The notes: generated by a model not told the origin, from the letters alone. A stretch of 41,247 bases of DNA from JBPOJN01 sp052033505 (GCA_052033505.1 JBPOJN010000064.1:1-41247); one strand, 5' to 3'. Positions 24,593-33,666 are shown, counted from the stretch's first letter. Numbers and translations: made by a program.

Positions 24593-27151
24593 ATGGCGGA
24601 TCAAAAATCATCTTTCGAACCGAAGCCTTTTGGACGCTACGTCCTGTTGGAAAAATTAGCCGTGGGAGGCATGGCCGAGATTTACAAGGCCAAGACCTAC
24701 GGCGTCGACGGTTTCGAAAAACAGCTCGTCATCAAGCGCATCCTCCCTCACTGCGCCGCGGACGCCGACTTCATCAAGATGCTCGTCGACGAGGCCAAGC
24801 TCACCGTCCTCCTCTCGCACGCGAACATCGTGCAAGTGTACGACCTGGGAAAAGTCGGCGACGACTACTTCATCTCCATGGAGTTCATCCACGGGACGAA
24901 CCTCCGCGACTTGATTTCCCGCCTGCGCGAGAAGGACGTCAAACTCAGCGAAGAACTTGCGGTCTACATCATCAGCGAAGTCTGCAAGGGCCTCGACTAC
25001 GCACACCGCAAGTCGGACCCTCAAGGCCATCCGCTGAACATCGTCCATCGCGACATCAGCCCACAGAACATACTGATCTCGTACGAAGGAGAGGTCAAAA
25101 TCGTGGACTTCGGCATCGCGAAGGCCGCGATGAACGTCTCGCACACGATGGCGGGGATCCTCAAAGGCAAGGTCTCCTACATGTCGCCCGAGCAGTCCTT
25201 GGGCAAACCGATCGACCACCGCACTGACATTTTTTCGACCGGCATCATGCTCTACGAAATGCTCGCGGGCGACAAACTCTTCTCCGGCGAAACGCAGTTC
25301 GAGGTACTGAATCAGATTCGTACCACGCGCGTGAATACGCTGATGCTGCCTGATCACATCCCGGGCCCGCTCAAGGCGATCTTAGCTAAGGCTCTCGCCT
25401 ACAACGCCAAGGACCGCTACCAGAGCGCAGGAGATCTCCAGCTCGACCTTACGAAGTACCTTTATTCGTCCTACGTAGATTTTTCGCCGCGGCAATTGGC
25501 GAGTATTTTGAGCCGTCAGTTCGAAGGGGAACTGAAAAGAAAAGAAGAGCCCGTCGTCTTAAATGAACACACGCGTTCGATTATGCTCAAGCAGGTCGAG
25601 ACCGAAAACATCGTCGTCCACAATACGACACGGCTCCCGCTCGACCAACGGGCTTCCTCAACCGAAAGCTCTTCACCGTCCCTGACCAACGAAACGTCGG
25701 CTTCGCTGATCTACACGGCGACAGAACGCCAAAAATCCAAGCGTCCCTTGGCTTGGATCGCCGCAGGGCTGCTGGTTTTATTGACCGTTTCTTATTTCGG
25801 TTATCGTTACGTAACGTCCCCGGAGAATCCCTCAAAAAACGGCGAACCTGACAACGGCCAGACGGATATCGGCTCCATCCAAATCACCAGTGATCCGGCC
25901 GGAGCCCATGTGCTCTTGAATGGCGCCGACACCGGCCTGATCAGCCCGGCGACGCTTAAAAAATTGAATCTCGGTGACGAATACCAGATCCGGTTGACGC
26001 TGGAGAATCATAAAGACTTCGTCAAAACCATTCCTGTCGTCTCCGAAGATCCGGTGCGCTTGAGCGCGACCTTGGACCCGTTGGCCCGCGGCGTCTTGGA
26101 TGTCACATCCAATCCCGGTGGAGCGCGCATCTTTTTGGACGACCGCGACACGGGCCTTGTGACCCCGCAGAAGATCGAAAACTTGGAGATCAAGAAATCC
26201 TACCGTGTCCGCTTAACCTATCCGGATTATTCCGAATGGTCGGGCGCGGCCGAGGTTAAGGACTTTTCGCCGGTTTCCGTCCAAGCGACGTTGACGCCCA
26301 TGCCGACGCCTCCTCAAACACCCTCGGCCCCACCGACGACTCTGCCCCAAACACCGCCGGTGACGCCGCCCCCTGTCGTTCAGACGCCGACTGAGCTTCC
26401 TCCCGCGACACCGCCTCCGGTGGAAACGAAACTTTCGCTGTCGGTGGATTCTAATCCCGCCGGTGCGGCCATCTATAAAGACGGCCAAAACACGGGGCAA
26501 AGCACGCCCGCCACCCTTCAGGATTTAGCGCCGGGCAAACGCGTCAACATCACTTTGAAGAAAAAAGGTTACGAGGAATGGAAACGCACGATTACCGTCG
26601 AAAGAAACAAAGCCAACGCGCTGAATGCGACCCTAAAATCCGTAGAAGAGGAACCCGTCGTTTCACGTCCGCCCGTCGAGACGCCGACACCCGAAAGACC
26701 TTCTCCCGAGGACGCGGGTAAATCCGGAACTCTGTCAGTCAGCTCCAGCCCCTCCGGCGCCGAGGTTTACGTCAATTCCGAATTCAAGGGAAAGACCCCG
26801 CTGAAGACCCCCGTGCCCGCGGGATCGATCAAAGTCGTCGTCAGCAAAGAAGGTCTTTTGAAACAAACCCAGACCGTCCGCGTGGCTCCCGGCGAAAATA
26901 AAAACCTGGGCACGATCAAACTAGGCGGCATGTACGGATCCGTCCAAGTCACATCGTCTCCGCCGCGCGCGACCATCTTCTTCGACGGCGAGCAAATCGG
27001 CATCCGGACGCCGGGCGGCATCAATAACGTCCCTCGCGACCGCAAACACACGTTGCGCCTCAAACTGAACGGCTACCGCGACTGGGAAACGACCGTGAAT
27101 TTAAGCAACCAAGAATCCGTCAAATACGACGTCACGCTCGAAAAAAATTAG
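24593..27151 (+). CDS. Membrane Ser/Thr protein kinase with five PEGA repeats
   Basis: Eukaryotic-like (Hanks-type) receptor kinase. Residues about 13-290 form the kinase domain. The glycine-rich loop is LAVGGMAEIYKA, the ATP-lysine is in LVIKRI, the catalytic loop is IVHRDISPQNIL, the metal-binding DFG is in IVDFGIAKA and the activation segment ends YMSPEQ; all residues needed for activity are present. A membrane helix lies at about 385-404 (WIAAGLLVLLTVSYFGYRYV). Outside the cytoplasm are five PEGA domains, starting near residues 425, 499, 613, 711 and 781, with a Pro/Thr-rich spacer at about 563-612. PEGA domains are thought to bind cell-wall or surface ligands. It lies 20 bp before an FHA-sigma54 activator, so the two are a likely signalling pair. 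Confidence 0.93.
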   Translation: MADQKSSFEPKPFGRYVLLEKLAVGGMAEIYKAKTYGVDGFEKQLVIKRILPHCAADADFIKMLVDEAKLTVLLSHANIVQVYDLGKVGDDYFISMEFIHGTNLRDLISRLREKDVKLSEELAVYIISEVCKGLDYAHRKSDPQGHPLNIVHRDISPQNILISYEGEVKIVDFGIAKAAMNVSHTMAGILKGKVSYMSPEQSLGKPIDHRTDIFSTGIMLYEMLAGDKLFSGETQFEVLNQIRTTRVNTLMLPDHIPGPLKAILAKALAYNAKDRYQSAGDLQLDLTKYLYSSYVDFSPRQLASILSRQFEGELKRKEEPVVLNEHTRSIMLKQVETENIVVHNTTRLPLDQRASSTESSSPSLTNETSASLIYTATERQKSKRPLAWIAAGLLVLLTVSYFGYRYVTSPENPSKNGEPDNGQTDIGSIQITSDPAGAHVLLNGADTGLISPATLKKLNLGDEYQIRLTLENHKDFVKTIPVVSEDPVRLSATLDPLARGVLDVTSNPGGARIFLDDRDTGLVTPQKIENLEIKKSYRVRLTYPDYSEWSGAAEVKDFSPVSVQATLTPMPTPPQTPSAPPTTLPQTPPVTPPPVVQTPTELPPATPPPVETKLSLSVDSNPAGAAIYKDGQNTGQSTPATLQDLAPGKRVNITLKKKGYEEWKRTITVERNKANALNATLKSVEEEPVVSRPPVETPTPERPSPEDAGKSGTLSVSSSPSGAEVYVNSEFKGKTPLKTPVPAGSIKVVVSKEGLLKQTQTVRVAPGENKNLGTIKLGGMYGSVQVTSSPPRATIFFDGEQIGIRTPGGINNVPRDRKHTLRLKLNGYRDWETTVNLSNQESVKYDVTLEKN

Positions 27152-27171
27152 AACAACGAACGGAGAGAGTC

Positions 27172-28590
27172 ATGTCCTTAGAAGAAACATTCAAAGACGT
27201 TCCCGAAGAATCGCACACGCAGCTTTTGAACCTCGAAGGCGACCGCGACGTCGTCTTCCAGAGAAAATGCCAACTGGTCATCTTAAGCTCGCCCGCCAAA
27301 GGCAAAAAGCTCGATTTGAACCGGCCCATCACGAAGATCGGGAAAAAAGAAGACAACGACCTGGTCCTCGACGAAAAGACCGTCTCGCGCAACCACGTCG
27401 AAATCACGCAGACCGAAGACAGCTACCGCATCAAGGACTTGGACAGCACGAACGGCACCTTCGTGAACGACATTCGAGTTAAGGAAGCTTACCTCACGCC
27501 CGGCGACATCATCCGCTTGGGCACGGTCCGTACCGAATTCATCGCGTTCGATGAAAAAGTATCCATCGAACCGTCCACGCGCCAGGAATTCGGGCCGCTT
27601 TTGGGCCGTGCGCGTCGCATGCGCCAGATCTTCAGCTTGCTCGAGAAAATTTCACCCACGAACGCCACGGTCCTGGTCGAAGGCGAAACCGGAACCGGAA
27701 AAGACTTGGTCGCACGCGCGATCCATCAGAACAGCCCCCGTAAAAATAAACCCTTCGTGGTCTTCGACTGCTCCGCCGTGGCGCAAAATTTAATCGAAAG
27801 CGAACTCTTCGGCCACGTGAAGGGATCGTTCACCGGCGCCGTCGGCACGCGTAAAGGCGCTTTCGAAGAAGCGAGTGGCGGGACGATCTTCTTAGACGAA
27901 ATCGGCGAACTTTCGCTCGATCTCCAGCCGAAACTCCTGCGGGCTCTAGAACAACGCGAGATCAAAAAAGTCGGTTCGAACGAATCCATCCCCATCGACG
28001 TACGCATCGTCTGCGCGACGAACCGCAATCTCCGGAAAGAAGTTTCCGAAAATCGTTTCCGCCAGGATCTTTACTACCGTCTCTCCGTCGTCAAAATCCA
28101 CCTCCCGCCGCTGCGTGAACGTCCCGACGACGTGCCTCTCCTGATCGAAAAGCTGCTCGCGAACGGCCGATTCAACGTCACGCCCGACGGCAAACTCAAA
28201 GTCACGCGCGTCGAGGACGAGGCCTTAAAAATGCTCTCACGTTACCAATGGCCCGGCAACGTGCGCGAGCTTGTGAATATCTTGGAGCGCATCGTCCCCA
28301 TGGTCGACGGCAACACGATTTCCGGAAAAGACGTGCACATGATCTTCGAAGAGATGGAACAGGACGAGGAAGCGACCGAGCGCATGACGGTCGACATGGC
28401 TTTGCCGTTCAAGGAAGCGAAACAGAAAATCGTCGAAGTCTTCGAAAAAGACTACCTGGCCGCCCTGCTCCGCCGGAACCACTACAATATCTCGAAGACC
28501 GCGCGCGAAGCCGGAATCGACCGCAAGCACATCCGGAACTTGCTCAAGAAATACGGGATCATTGGTGACGAAGGCGGCGACGAGGATTAA
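27172..28590 (+). CDS. FHA-domain sigma54-dependent transcriptional activator
   Basis: Enhancer-binding protein with an FHA sensor in place of a response-regulator domain. The FHA domain occupies roughly residues 45-120 (TKIGKKEDNDLVLDEKTVSRNHVEI, partly shown, and LDSTNGTFVND) and binds phosphothreonine. The AAA+ domain runs from about 139 to 380 with Walker A GETGTGKDLVARAIH, the sigma54-contact loop GSFTGA and Walker B GGTIFLDEIGEL. A Fis-type helix-turn-helix (HYNISKTAREAGIDRKHIRN) ends the protein at about 436-464. A good ribosome binding site (GGAGAGAG) precedes ATG 27172. Tight linkage to the Ser/Thr kinase suggests kinase-dependent control. The GAFTGA loop has Ser in place of Ala. Confidence 0.95.
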   Translation: MSLEETFKDVPEESHTQLLNLEGDRDVVFQRKCQLVILSSPAKGKKLDLNRPITKIGKKEDNDLVLDEKTVSRNHVEITQTEDSYRIKDLDSTNGTFVNDIRVKEAYLTPGDIIRLGTVRTEFIAFDEKVSIEPSTRQEFGPLLGRARRMRQIFSLLEKISPTNATVLVEGETGTGKDLVARAIHQNSPRKNKPFVVFDCSAVAQNLIESELFGHVKGSFTGAVGTRKGAFEEASGGTIFLDEIGELSLDLQPKLLRALEQREIKKVGSNESIPIDVRIVCATNRNLRKEVSENRFRQDLYYRLSVVKIHLPPLRERPDDVPLLIEKLLANGRFNVTPDGKLKVTRVEDEALKMLSRYQWPGNVRELVNILERIVPMVDGNTISGKDVHMIFEEMEQDEEATERMTVDMALPFKEAKQKIVEVFEKDYLAALLRRNHYNISKTAREAGIDRKHIRNLLKKYGIIGDEGGDED

Positions 28591-28593
28591 GGA

Positions 28594-29502
28594 TCACTTG
28601 CCGATCTTTTCGCGGATTTTTACGAACAATTCTTTCGTTTCTTCATCCAAATTCTGAGGAACGACGATTTTGATCACGGCGTAACCGTCGCCGCGGCCGG
28701 GCTGTCCTAAATGTGGAGCCCCTTTTTCTTTAAGCCTCAGCTTTTGCCCCGACGACGTCCCCGCGGGAATCTTCATCGTCACGTCGCCGTCGAGAGTCGG
28801 GACGCGAACCGAGCCACCCAATACCGCATCGGGAATCGAGACCGGAACATCCACATAGAGATCGTCGTCTTCGCGCCAAAACTGCGGATGCTTGGCGACT
28901 TTCACCTGCACATAGAGATCACCGCCGGATTCGCCCTTGCCTCCCAAACGGATTTTTCCTCCGTCGCGGATGCCAGCCGGGATTTTAACGTCTATTTTTT
29001 CCTCGTGACCGTTCCGTTGCAACGATACGCGCCGCGTGACGCCGCGGACCGCTTCCTCGAAGCCGATCTCCAAATCCGCATTCACGTCGCGGCTAGGCAT
29101 CGCGTCTTCATAAGCCTCGAAACCCGTGCGCCGTTTCGAAGACCGTCGCGCCCCGCCGGCGCCCGCTCCTCCGAACATGTTTTCAAAAATATCTCCAAAA
29201 TCAAATTCCGCGCCCCCGGGGCCGCCTTGTCCGCCGGCAGACCACGTGTAAGAGCGCCTGGCCTGATGACGAGGATCGAAGCCTCCGCCTTCCGAACCGA
29301 ACTGATCGTATTTTTTCTTTTTTTCGGGATCGCCCAGGATGTCGTAGGCTTGGGAAATTTCCTTAAACCTCTCTTCGGCCTTTTTATCACCTTTGTTCAC
29401 GTCCGGATGAAATTTCTTGGCGAGTTGACGGTAGGTTTTCTTGATTTCTTCGGGAGACGACGTCCGAGAGACGCCGAGAATATCGTATAAGTCCTTGGGC
29501 AT
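28594..29502 (-). CDS. DnaJ-family (type II, CbpA-like) co-chaperone
   Basis: J-domain protein that stimulates DnaK ATPase and delivers client proteins. From ATG 29502 it has 302 aa. The J domain is at residues 1-68, with the essential HPD in KKFHPDVNKGD. A Gly/Phe-rich linker (about 70-125) follows, with FGDIFENMFGG. There is no CxxCxGxG zinc finger. Two C-terminal client-binding beta domains include VKIPAGIRDGGKIRLGGKG and KIPAGTSSGQKLRLKEKG. It is thus type II like CbpA, not canonical DnaJ. A longer frame to 29541 adds 13 unconserved residues. The stop is 3 bp from the convergent activator stop. The small unknown gene at 29548-29955 lies 45 bp upstream in the same direction. Confidence 0.93.
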   Translation of the reverse strand: MPKDLYDILGVSRTSSPEEIKKTYRQLAKKFHPDVNKGDKKAEERFKEISQAYDILGDPEKKKKYDQFGSEGGGFDPRHQARRSYTWSAGGQGGPGGAEFDFGDIFENMFGGAGAGGARRSSKRRTGFEAYEDAMPSRDVNADLEIGFEEAVRGVTRRVSLQRNGHEEKIDVKIPAGIRDGGKIRLGGKGESGGDLYVQVKVAKHPQFWREDDDLYVDVPVSIPDAVLGGSVRVPTLDGDVTMKIPAGTSSGQKLRLKEKGAPHLGQPGRGDGYAVIKIVVPQNLDEETKELFVKIREKIGK

Positions 29503-29547
29503 AAGTGTGGCCACTATAAGAAGCCTCAGTGACTCTGACAATCAAAT

Positions 29548-29955
29548 CTACAAATCGGACTTCTCCGGATAAACGGACAAGACATGGTAGAGCATCTCCG
29601 GATGCACGAGCCACACTTGGCCCGGAGCCTGACCGACGCCTTTTTCTCCGGCGGGGATACCGTTACAAGAAACCATTTCCAGGGCACCGAGACGCGACCT
29701 CCTTAAACTGATGGCTTCATCGGCGGTATACGATGCAGCGTTCAATCCGGCCGTGGGCATTTTGGAACTTTGGGGATCAAAGACCAGAAGCGAAGGACCA
29801 GCCTTTGTAGCGATAACCTTTTGAACGAAAATCGAAAAAACCTGAGACTTCCCATCGACCGAAAAATGCGCCTCATACGGCCCCGGCTCTAAATGCGCCG
29901 TCGGTACATACGAAGGGATAAGGGGTTGAACGGCAACGGAACTTAACGGCACCAT
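29548..29955 (-). CDS. Hypothetical protein upstream of dnaJ-like gene
   Basis: Not recognised. From ATG 29955 the product is 135 aa, with no membrane helix or signal peptide. It contains LEPGPYEAHFSVDGKSQVF, typical of a small beta sandwich, and a C-terminal part with ISLRRSRLGALEMVSCNGIP and VWLVHPEMLYHVLSVYP. The start is chosen because GGAGGA sits 5-10 nt before this ATG; a GTG at 29991 is in frame but has no such site. It is likely cotranscribed with the DnaJ-like gene. Confidence 0.6.
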   Translation of the reverse strand: MVPLSSVAVQPLIPSYVPTAHLEPGPYEAHFSVDGKSQVFSIFVQKVIATKAGPSLLVFDPQSSKMPTAGLNAASYTADEAISLRRSRLGALEMVSCNGIPAGEKGVGQAPGQVWLVHPEMLYHVLSVYPEKSDL

Positions 29956-30026
29956 GACTTCCTCCAATGGATTTGCCGCAAGTTTAGGCACTGCTTGAAT
30001 TTAAGTGCCTATGAAAAACCAGAACA

Positions 30027-30100
30027 CCTGACTTTTCATTTACTTGCGAGTGAAAGCTTCTCCTGAAGCTTTCTCTATTCACTTTGTGTGCCAAGTCAGG
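30027..30100. repeat. Nested palindrome downstream of trpA
   Basis: Outer arms CCTGACTT (30027-30034) and AAGTCAGG (30093-30100) enclose a perfect 9-bp hairpin GAAAGCTTC-TCCT-GAAGCTTTC at 30052-30073. It lies between trpA and the hypothetical gene, downstream of the trp operon. Neither strand has a T run after the stem, so it looks more like a REP-type repeat or RNA-processing structure than an intrinsic terminator. Confidence 0.5.
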
Positions 30101-30123
30101 ACAGGGAGGAAAGGTCAGAAATC

Positions 30124-30918
30124 TTAGCCTATGGCCCGCTTCATCGAACGAGCAAAGGTTTCGACTTTAGCGTCTAATTTTTTCGAACCGGAATTTCGGA
30201 AGATCAGATCCACTAAGGCGCTCCCGATCACGATGCCATCACCGATTTTCGACATCAAGCGCGCCTGCTCGGGTTTCGAGATGCCGAATCCGATCGCGAT
30301 CGGCGTCCGCGTGTGTTTGCGTATCTTGGATACCTGTTTGCGGATTTCGCTTTCGGACCTAAGTTTGGCGCCCGTAATGCCCGTGATGGAGACGAAGTAA
30401 ATGAATCCGCGGCAGCGTGAGACGACTTTGCGGATGCGGTCTTCGTCGGAGGTAGGGGTCAGCAGGTAGATCAGGTCGATTTTTTTCTTTTTTAATTCCC
30501 CGTCGAGCTCGGAGGATTCCTCCGGAGGCAAATCCACCACAATGCTGCCGTCCACACCGGCGAAAGCGGCGTCACGTGCGTAAGCCGCCGCACCGTAAGA
30601 CAGAATCGGATTGTAATACCCCATAAGCAGGATCGGGATCTTGGAGACTTTACGGATGCGTGCGACGAGGTGAAAAATTTTCTTTAAGGTCACGCCTTTG
30701 GCAAGCGCTCTCTCAGAAGCTTTTTGAATGACGGGACCATCGGCCATCGGGTCCGAAAACGGCACGCCCAGTTCGATGATGTCCGCCCCGCCTTTTTCCA
30801 AGGCCAGGATCGCGCGGTAAGTCGTGTCGAGATCCGGATCTCCGGCGGTCACGAAAGCGACGAGGGCTTTTTTGCGGTCTTTACGGAGCCGGCTCCAAGT
30901 TTGGGGAAAAGTGCTCAT
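30124..30918 (-). CDS. trpA: Tryptophan synthase alpha subunit
   Basis: Cleaves indole-3-glycerol phosphate to indole and glyceraldehyde 3-phosphate; indole is channelled to TrpB. It is 264 aa with a TIM barrel. The catalytic glutamate is in IIELGVPFSDPMADGP (Glu near residue 50) and the catalytic aspartate in VDGSIVVDLPPEESSEL. The phosphate-binding end shows IAIGFGISKPEQ and GDGIVIGSALVDLI. Its ATG overlaps the trpB stop by 4 nt (ATGA). It is the last gene of the tryptophan operon. Confidence 0.97.
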   Translation of the reverse strand: MSTFPQTWSRLRKDRKKALVAFVTAGDPDLDTTYRAILALEKGGADIIELGVPFSDPMADGPVIQKASERALAKGVTLKKIFHLVARIRKVSKIPILLMGYYNPILSYGAAAYARDAAFAGVDGSIVVDLPPEESSELDGELKKKKIDLIYLLTPTSDEDRIRKVVSRCRGFIYFVSITGITGAKLRSESEIRKQVSKIRKHTRTPIAIGFGISKPEQARLMSKIGDGIVIGSALVDLIFRNSGSKKLDAKVETFARSMKRAIG

Positions 30919-32108
30919 AGTTTCACGCCGAAATGTTTGGCGGCCGTCCCCATATCTTTATCGCCGCGCCCGGAAATATTAATCAGGACGATTTTATTTT
31001 TCGGGAGTTTCTTGGCCAAGCTCACGCCGTAAGAAACCGCATGTGAGGATTCGATAGCCGGAATGATGCCTTCGACTCGCGATAAAAGTGAAAACGCCTC
31101 CATGGCTTGATCGTCGGTCACGCCCACGTACTCCGCGCGCTTGGTTTCTTTCAGATAGCTATGTTCCGGGCCGACTCCGGGATAATCGAGCCCCGCCGAA
31201 ATCGAATGCGCCGGTTGGATCTGGCCTTCGGCGTCTTGCAATAAGTACGACTTGAAGCCATGCAGGACGCCGACGCGGCCTTTGACGATGGTCGACGAAT
31301 GATATTGCGTATGAAGGCCGTGCCCTGCTGCCTCGACGCCGACGATTTTGACTTTTTTGTCTTTCAAGAACGGATGAAAAAGCCCCATCGCGTTCGAACC
31401 ACCGCCGACGCAAGCTACCAAATAATCCGGCAGCCGGCCTTCAGTCTTCAGCATGTCCCGACGCGCTTCCTTCCCGATCACGGCCTGGAAATCGCGCACG
31501 ATCATCGGGTACGGATGCGGGCCTGCGACGGTACCGATGCAATAATACGTCGTACGGATGTTCGTGATCCAATCGCGCAAAGCTTCGTTTAACGCATCTT
31601 TCAGCGTCTTCGTGCCCGAATGAACCGGAATCACCTCGCTGCCCAAGAGCTTCATGCGGAAGACGTTTAAGGATTGCCGCTGCACGTCCTCGGCACCCAT
31701 GTAGACGTGGCAGTCTTGATCCAACAACGCCGTCAACGTCGCCGTGGCCACACCGTGCTGGCCCGCGCCCGTCTCGGCGATAATGCGCTTCTTGCCCATG
31801 CGCTGTGCGAGCAGGCACTGGCCTAAGACGTTATTCACTTTATGAGCGCCCGTGTGGCAGAGGTCTTCGCGTTTGAGGTAAATCTTCGCGCCACCGATTT
31901 TTTTCGTCAGGCGTTTCGCGAAATAAAGCGGAGTCGGACGGCCGATGTAATTTTTTGCAAGGTCGTTATATTCCGTCCAGAACGAAGGCTGTTTTTTCCA
32001 ATACGCATAAGCGTCTTCGAGTTCTTTTAGGGCCGGCATCAGCGTTTCGGCGACATAGCGTCCGCCGAAAGAACCGAAATGACCATGACGATCGGGAGTT
32101 CGAGGCAT
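30915..32108 (-). CDS. trpB: Tryptophan synthase beta subunit
   Basis: PLP enzyme that condenses indole with serine to tryptophan. It has 397 aa, the standard TrpB1 length. The PLP lysine is in CHTGAHKVNNVLGQ, the catalytic glutamate and substrate loop in AETGAGQHGVATA, and the phosphate-binding glycine-serine loop in VACVGGGSNAMGLFHPF. The N-terminal GHFGSFGGRYVAETLMPAL is the family start signature. It overlaps trpA and lies 35 bp after trpF. Confidence 0.98.
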   Translation of the reverse strand: MPRTPDRHGHFGSFGGRYVAETLMPALKELEDAYAYWKKQPSFWTEYNDLAKNYIGRPTPLYFAKRLTKKIGGAKIYLKREDLCHTGAHKVNNVLGQCLLAQRMGKKRIIAETGAGQHGVATATLTALLDQDCHVYMGAEDVQRQSLNVFRMKLLGSEVIPVHSGTKTLKDALNEALRDWITNIRTTYYCIGTVAGPHPYPMIVRDFQAVIGKEARRDMLKTEGRLPDYLVACVGGGSNAMGLFHPFLKDKKVKIVGVEAAGHGLHTQYHSSTIVKGRVGVLHGFKSYLLQDAEGQIQPAHSISAGLDYPGVGPEHSYLKETKRAEYVGVTDDQAMEAFSLLSRVEGIIPAIESSHAVSYGVSLAKKLPKNKIVLINISGRGDKDMGTAAKHFGVKL

Positions 32109-32143
32109 GCGGTCTCGTAGCGTCTGGCGGGTTTCTTTGTAAA

Positions 32144-32758
32144 TTACAAAATCGCTTCTTTTGCGTTCGTGATGAAGCGTTCGAGTTTGGCGATGTCCTT
32201 GCGGCCCGGCGAAGACTCCACGCCGCTCGCGACGTCGACTCCGTCGGGTTGGACTTTGAAAATACCTTCGGCGACGTTTTCCGGCGTGAGACCACCCGCC
32301 AGAAGAATTTTACCGAATTTCTTGGCCTCCGCGGCGAGATTCCAGTCAGCGACCTTGCCGGTCCCCCCGAAGACGTCGGGCTGGAACGCATCGACGACAT
32401 AGTGCTCGCAGGCGTATTTCTTCATCATTTCCAGAGATTTGGCGTCTTTCAAACGGAACGCCTTCCAATAAGGGGTCGCGAATTGGGCGCAATAAGACGG
32501 CAATTCATCACCGTGGAACTGCAAAAAATCCAACCCGAACAGGCTGGAGTAGTCTTGCACGACGGTTTCGGCCTCGTTCACAAAAACGCCCACTTTACCA
32601 ATCGCAGGTGGGATCTCATCGAGGATCTTTTCCAATTTTTCGGGCGACACGTAGCGGGGGCTTTTTCTATAAAAATTGAAGCCCAGCAGGTCCGCGCCGA
32701 ATTCAATCGCCGCCAAGGCGTCCTCTACTTCAGTAATGCCGCAGATTTTTACGAGCAT
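32144..32758 (-). CDS. trpF: Phosphoribosylanthranilate isomerase
   Basis: Converts N-(5'-phosphoribosyl)anthranilate to CdRP in tryptophan synthesis. From ATG 32758 it has 204 aa, beginning with the family signature MLVKICGIT, which contains the catalytic cysteine. GADLLGFNFYRKSPRYV, KVGVFVN, LDFLQFHGDE and LLAGGLTPENV follow, and the catalytic aspartate is in VDASGVE-like VDVASGVESSPGRKD. A TTG at 32779 would add seven residues; neither start has a clear ribosome binding site. It is a stand-alone enzyme, not fused to TrpC. Confidence 0.95.
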   Translation of the reverse strand: MLVKICGITEVEDALAAIEFGADLLGFNFYRKSPRYVSPEKLEKILDEIPPAIGKVGVFVNEAETVVQDYSSLFGLDFLQFHGDELPSYCAQFATPYWKAFRLKDAKSLEMMKKYACEHYVVDAFQPDVFGGTGKVADWNLAAEAKKFGKILLAGGLTPENVAEGIFKVQPDGVDVASGVESSPGRKDIAKLERFITNAKEAIL

Positions 32759-32802
32759 GGAAGGATCAGGATAACGCAAATTCCAGGGAGCGAAAACACT
32801 TT

Positions 32803-33576
32803 TTACAATGAAATCATTTCTTTGAGCTTACGTCCCGGGTCTTTCGCGCGCATGAAGGTTTCGCCGATCAGGAAGGATTGGAAACCGTGATCGCGGAGTT
32901 TCCGCAGATGATCCGGCTCCGATAAGCCGCTTTCCGAAACCAGATGAATCCCCTTCGGCGCTTTCTTAGAGAGGCGGATGCTGGTTTCGAGGTCGATTTG
33001 CAGGGTATCGAGATTGCGATTGTTAATACCGATCAGCGGCGCCTTCGCAGCAAGCGCGCGGTCCATTTCCGCTTCGTCATGCACTTCGACCAAGGCCGTC
33101 ATGTTTAAATCTTTCGCCAAGGCCGCATAATCCCGGATCTGTGCGTCTTCCAAAATGCGGACGATCAGAAGGACCGCATCGGCCCCATGGAGCCTCGCTT
33201 CGTAGAGGTGGTAGGCATCGAGCGTGAAGTCTTTTCTGAGGATGGGCAGGACAGACCTCTTATCGATGTCTTCGAGATAAGCGAGGCTCCCCTCGAAAAA
33301 ATGCTCGTCGGTCAATACCGACAGACAGGCGGCCCCGTTTTCCTCATAGGTCATCGCCGTGCGGACCGCATCGAAGTCCGGGGAAATCACACCCGCCGAG
33401 GGCGAGGATTTCTTGACCTCGGCGATGATGCGAATCCCCGGCTTCTGAAGCGCCTTCAAAAAGTCCCGCGTCGGCGCCGCGTCTTCGGCCCTCTTCCGGG
33501 CTTCTTTCAGCGTCATCCCCCTCCGGCGGTGTTCCAATTCTTCTTTTTTATAATCGACGATTTTTTGAAGGTACAC
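32803..33576 (-). CDS. trpC: Indole-3-glycerol-phosphate synthase
   Basis: Ring-closure enzyme making indole-3-glycerol phosphate. It is 257 aa with a TIM barrel. Motifs are IIAEVKKSSPSAGVI, CLSVLTDEHFFEGSL, LRKDFTLDAYHLYEARLHGADA (shortened), ALVEVHDEAEMDRAL, IGINNRNLDTLQ and LVSESGLS, with the expected catalytic lysines and glutamates. The start is GTG 33576. In an uninterrupted operon trpD would lie directly upstream; here a 1.1-kb cassette of opposite orientation separates them, so trpCFBA may depend on a promoter within the cassette's divergent intergenic region (33577-33675). Confidence 0.96.
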   Translation of the reverse strand: MYLQKIVDYKKEELEHRRRGMTLKEARKRAEDAAPTRDFLKALQKPGIRIIAEVKKSSPSAGVISPDFDAVRTAMTYEENGAACLSVLTDEHFFEGSLAYLEDIDKRSVLPILRKDFTLDAYHLYEARLHGADAVLLIVRILEDAQIRDYAALAKDLNMTALVEVHDEAEMDRALAAKAPLIGINNRNLDTLQIDLETSIRLSKKAPKGIHLVSESGLSEPDHLRKLRDHGFQSFLIGETFMRAKDPGRKLKEMISL

Positions 33577-33626
33577 AGGTCCCCGTTTTCGCTGCCTTAT
33601 GCAGGGAAACAGCGTCTCAGGTCAAG

Positions 33627-33666
33627 TGTCATAAAAAAGTTGACAGTTGTCATAATAATTAGGACA
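33627..33666 (+). promoter_or_regulatory. Two tandem 19-bp operator-like sites
   Basis: TGTCATAAAAAAGTTGACA at 33627-33645 and TGTCATAATAATTAGGACA at 33648-33666 share TGTCATAA and GACA ends, and their starts are 21 bp apart, two DNA turns. The second overlaps the promoter spacer and -10; the first contains the -35. The adjacent winged-helix gene is the obvious candidate to bind them, giving autoregulation (inference). Confidence 0.6.

Noticed and set aside
24593..27151. Kinase as inactive pseudokinase
   Set aside because: The ATP-lysine, HRD and DFG residues are all present.
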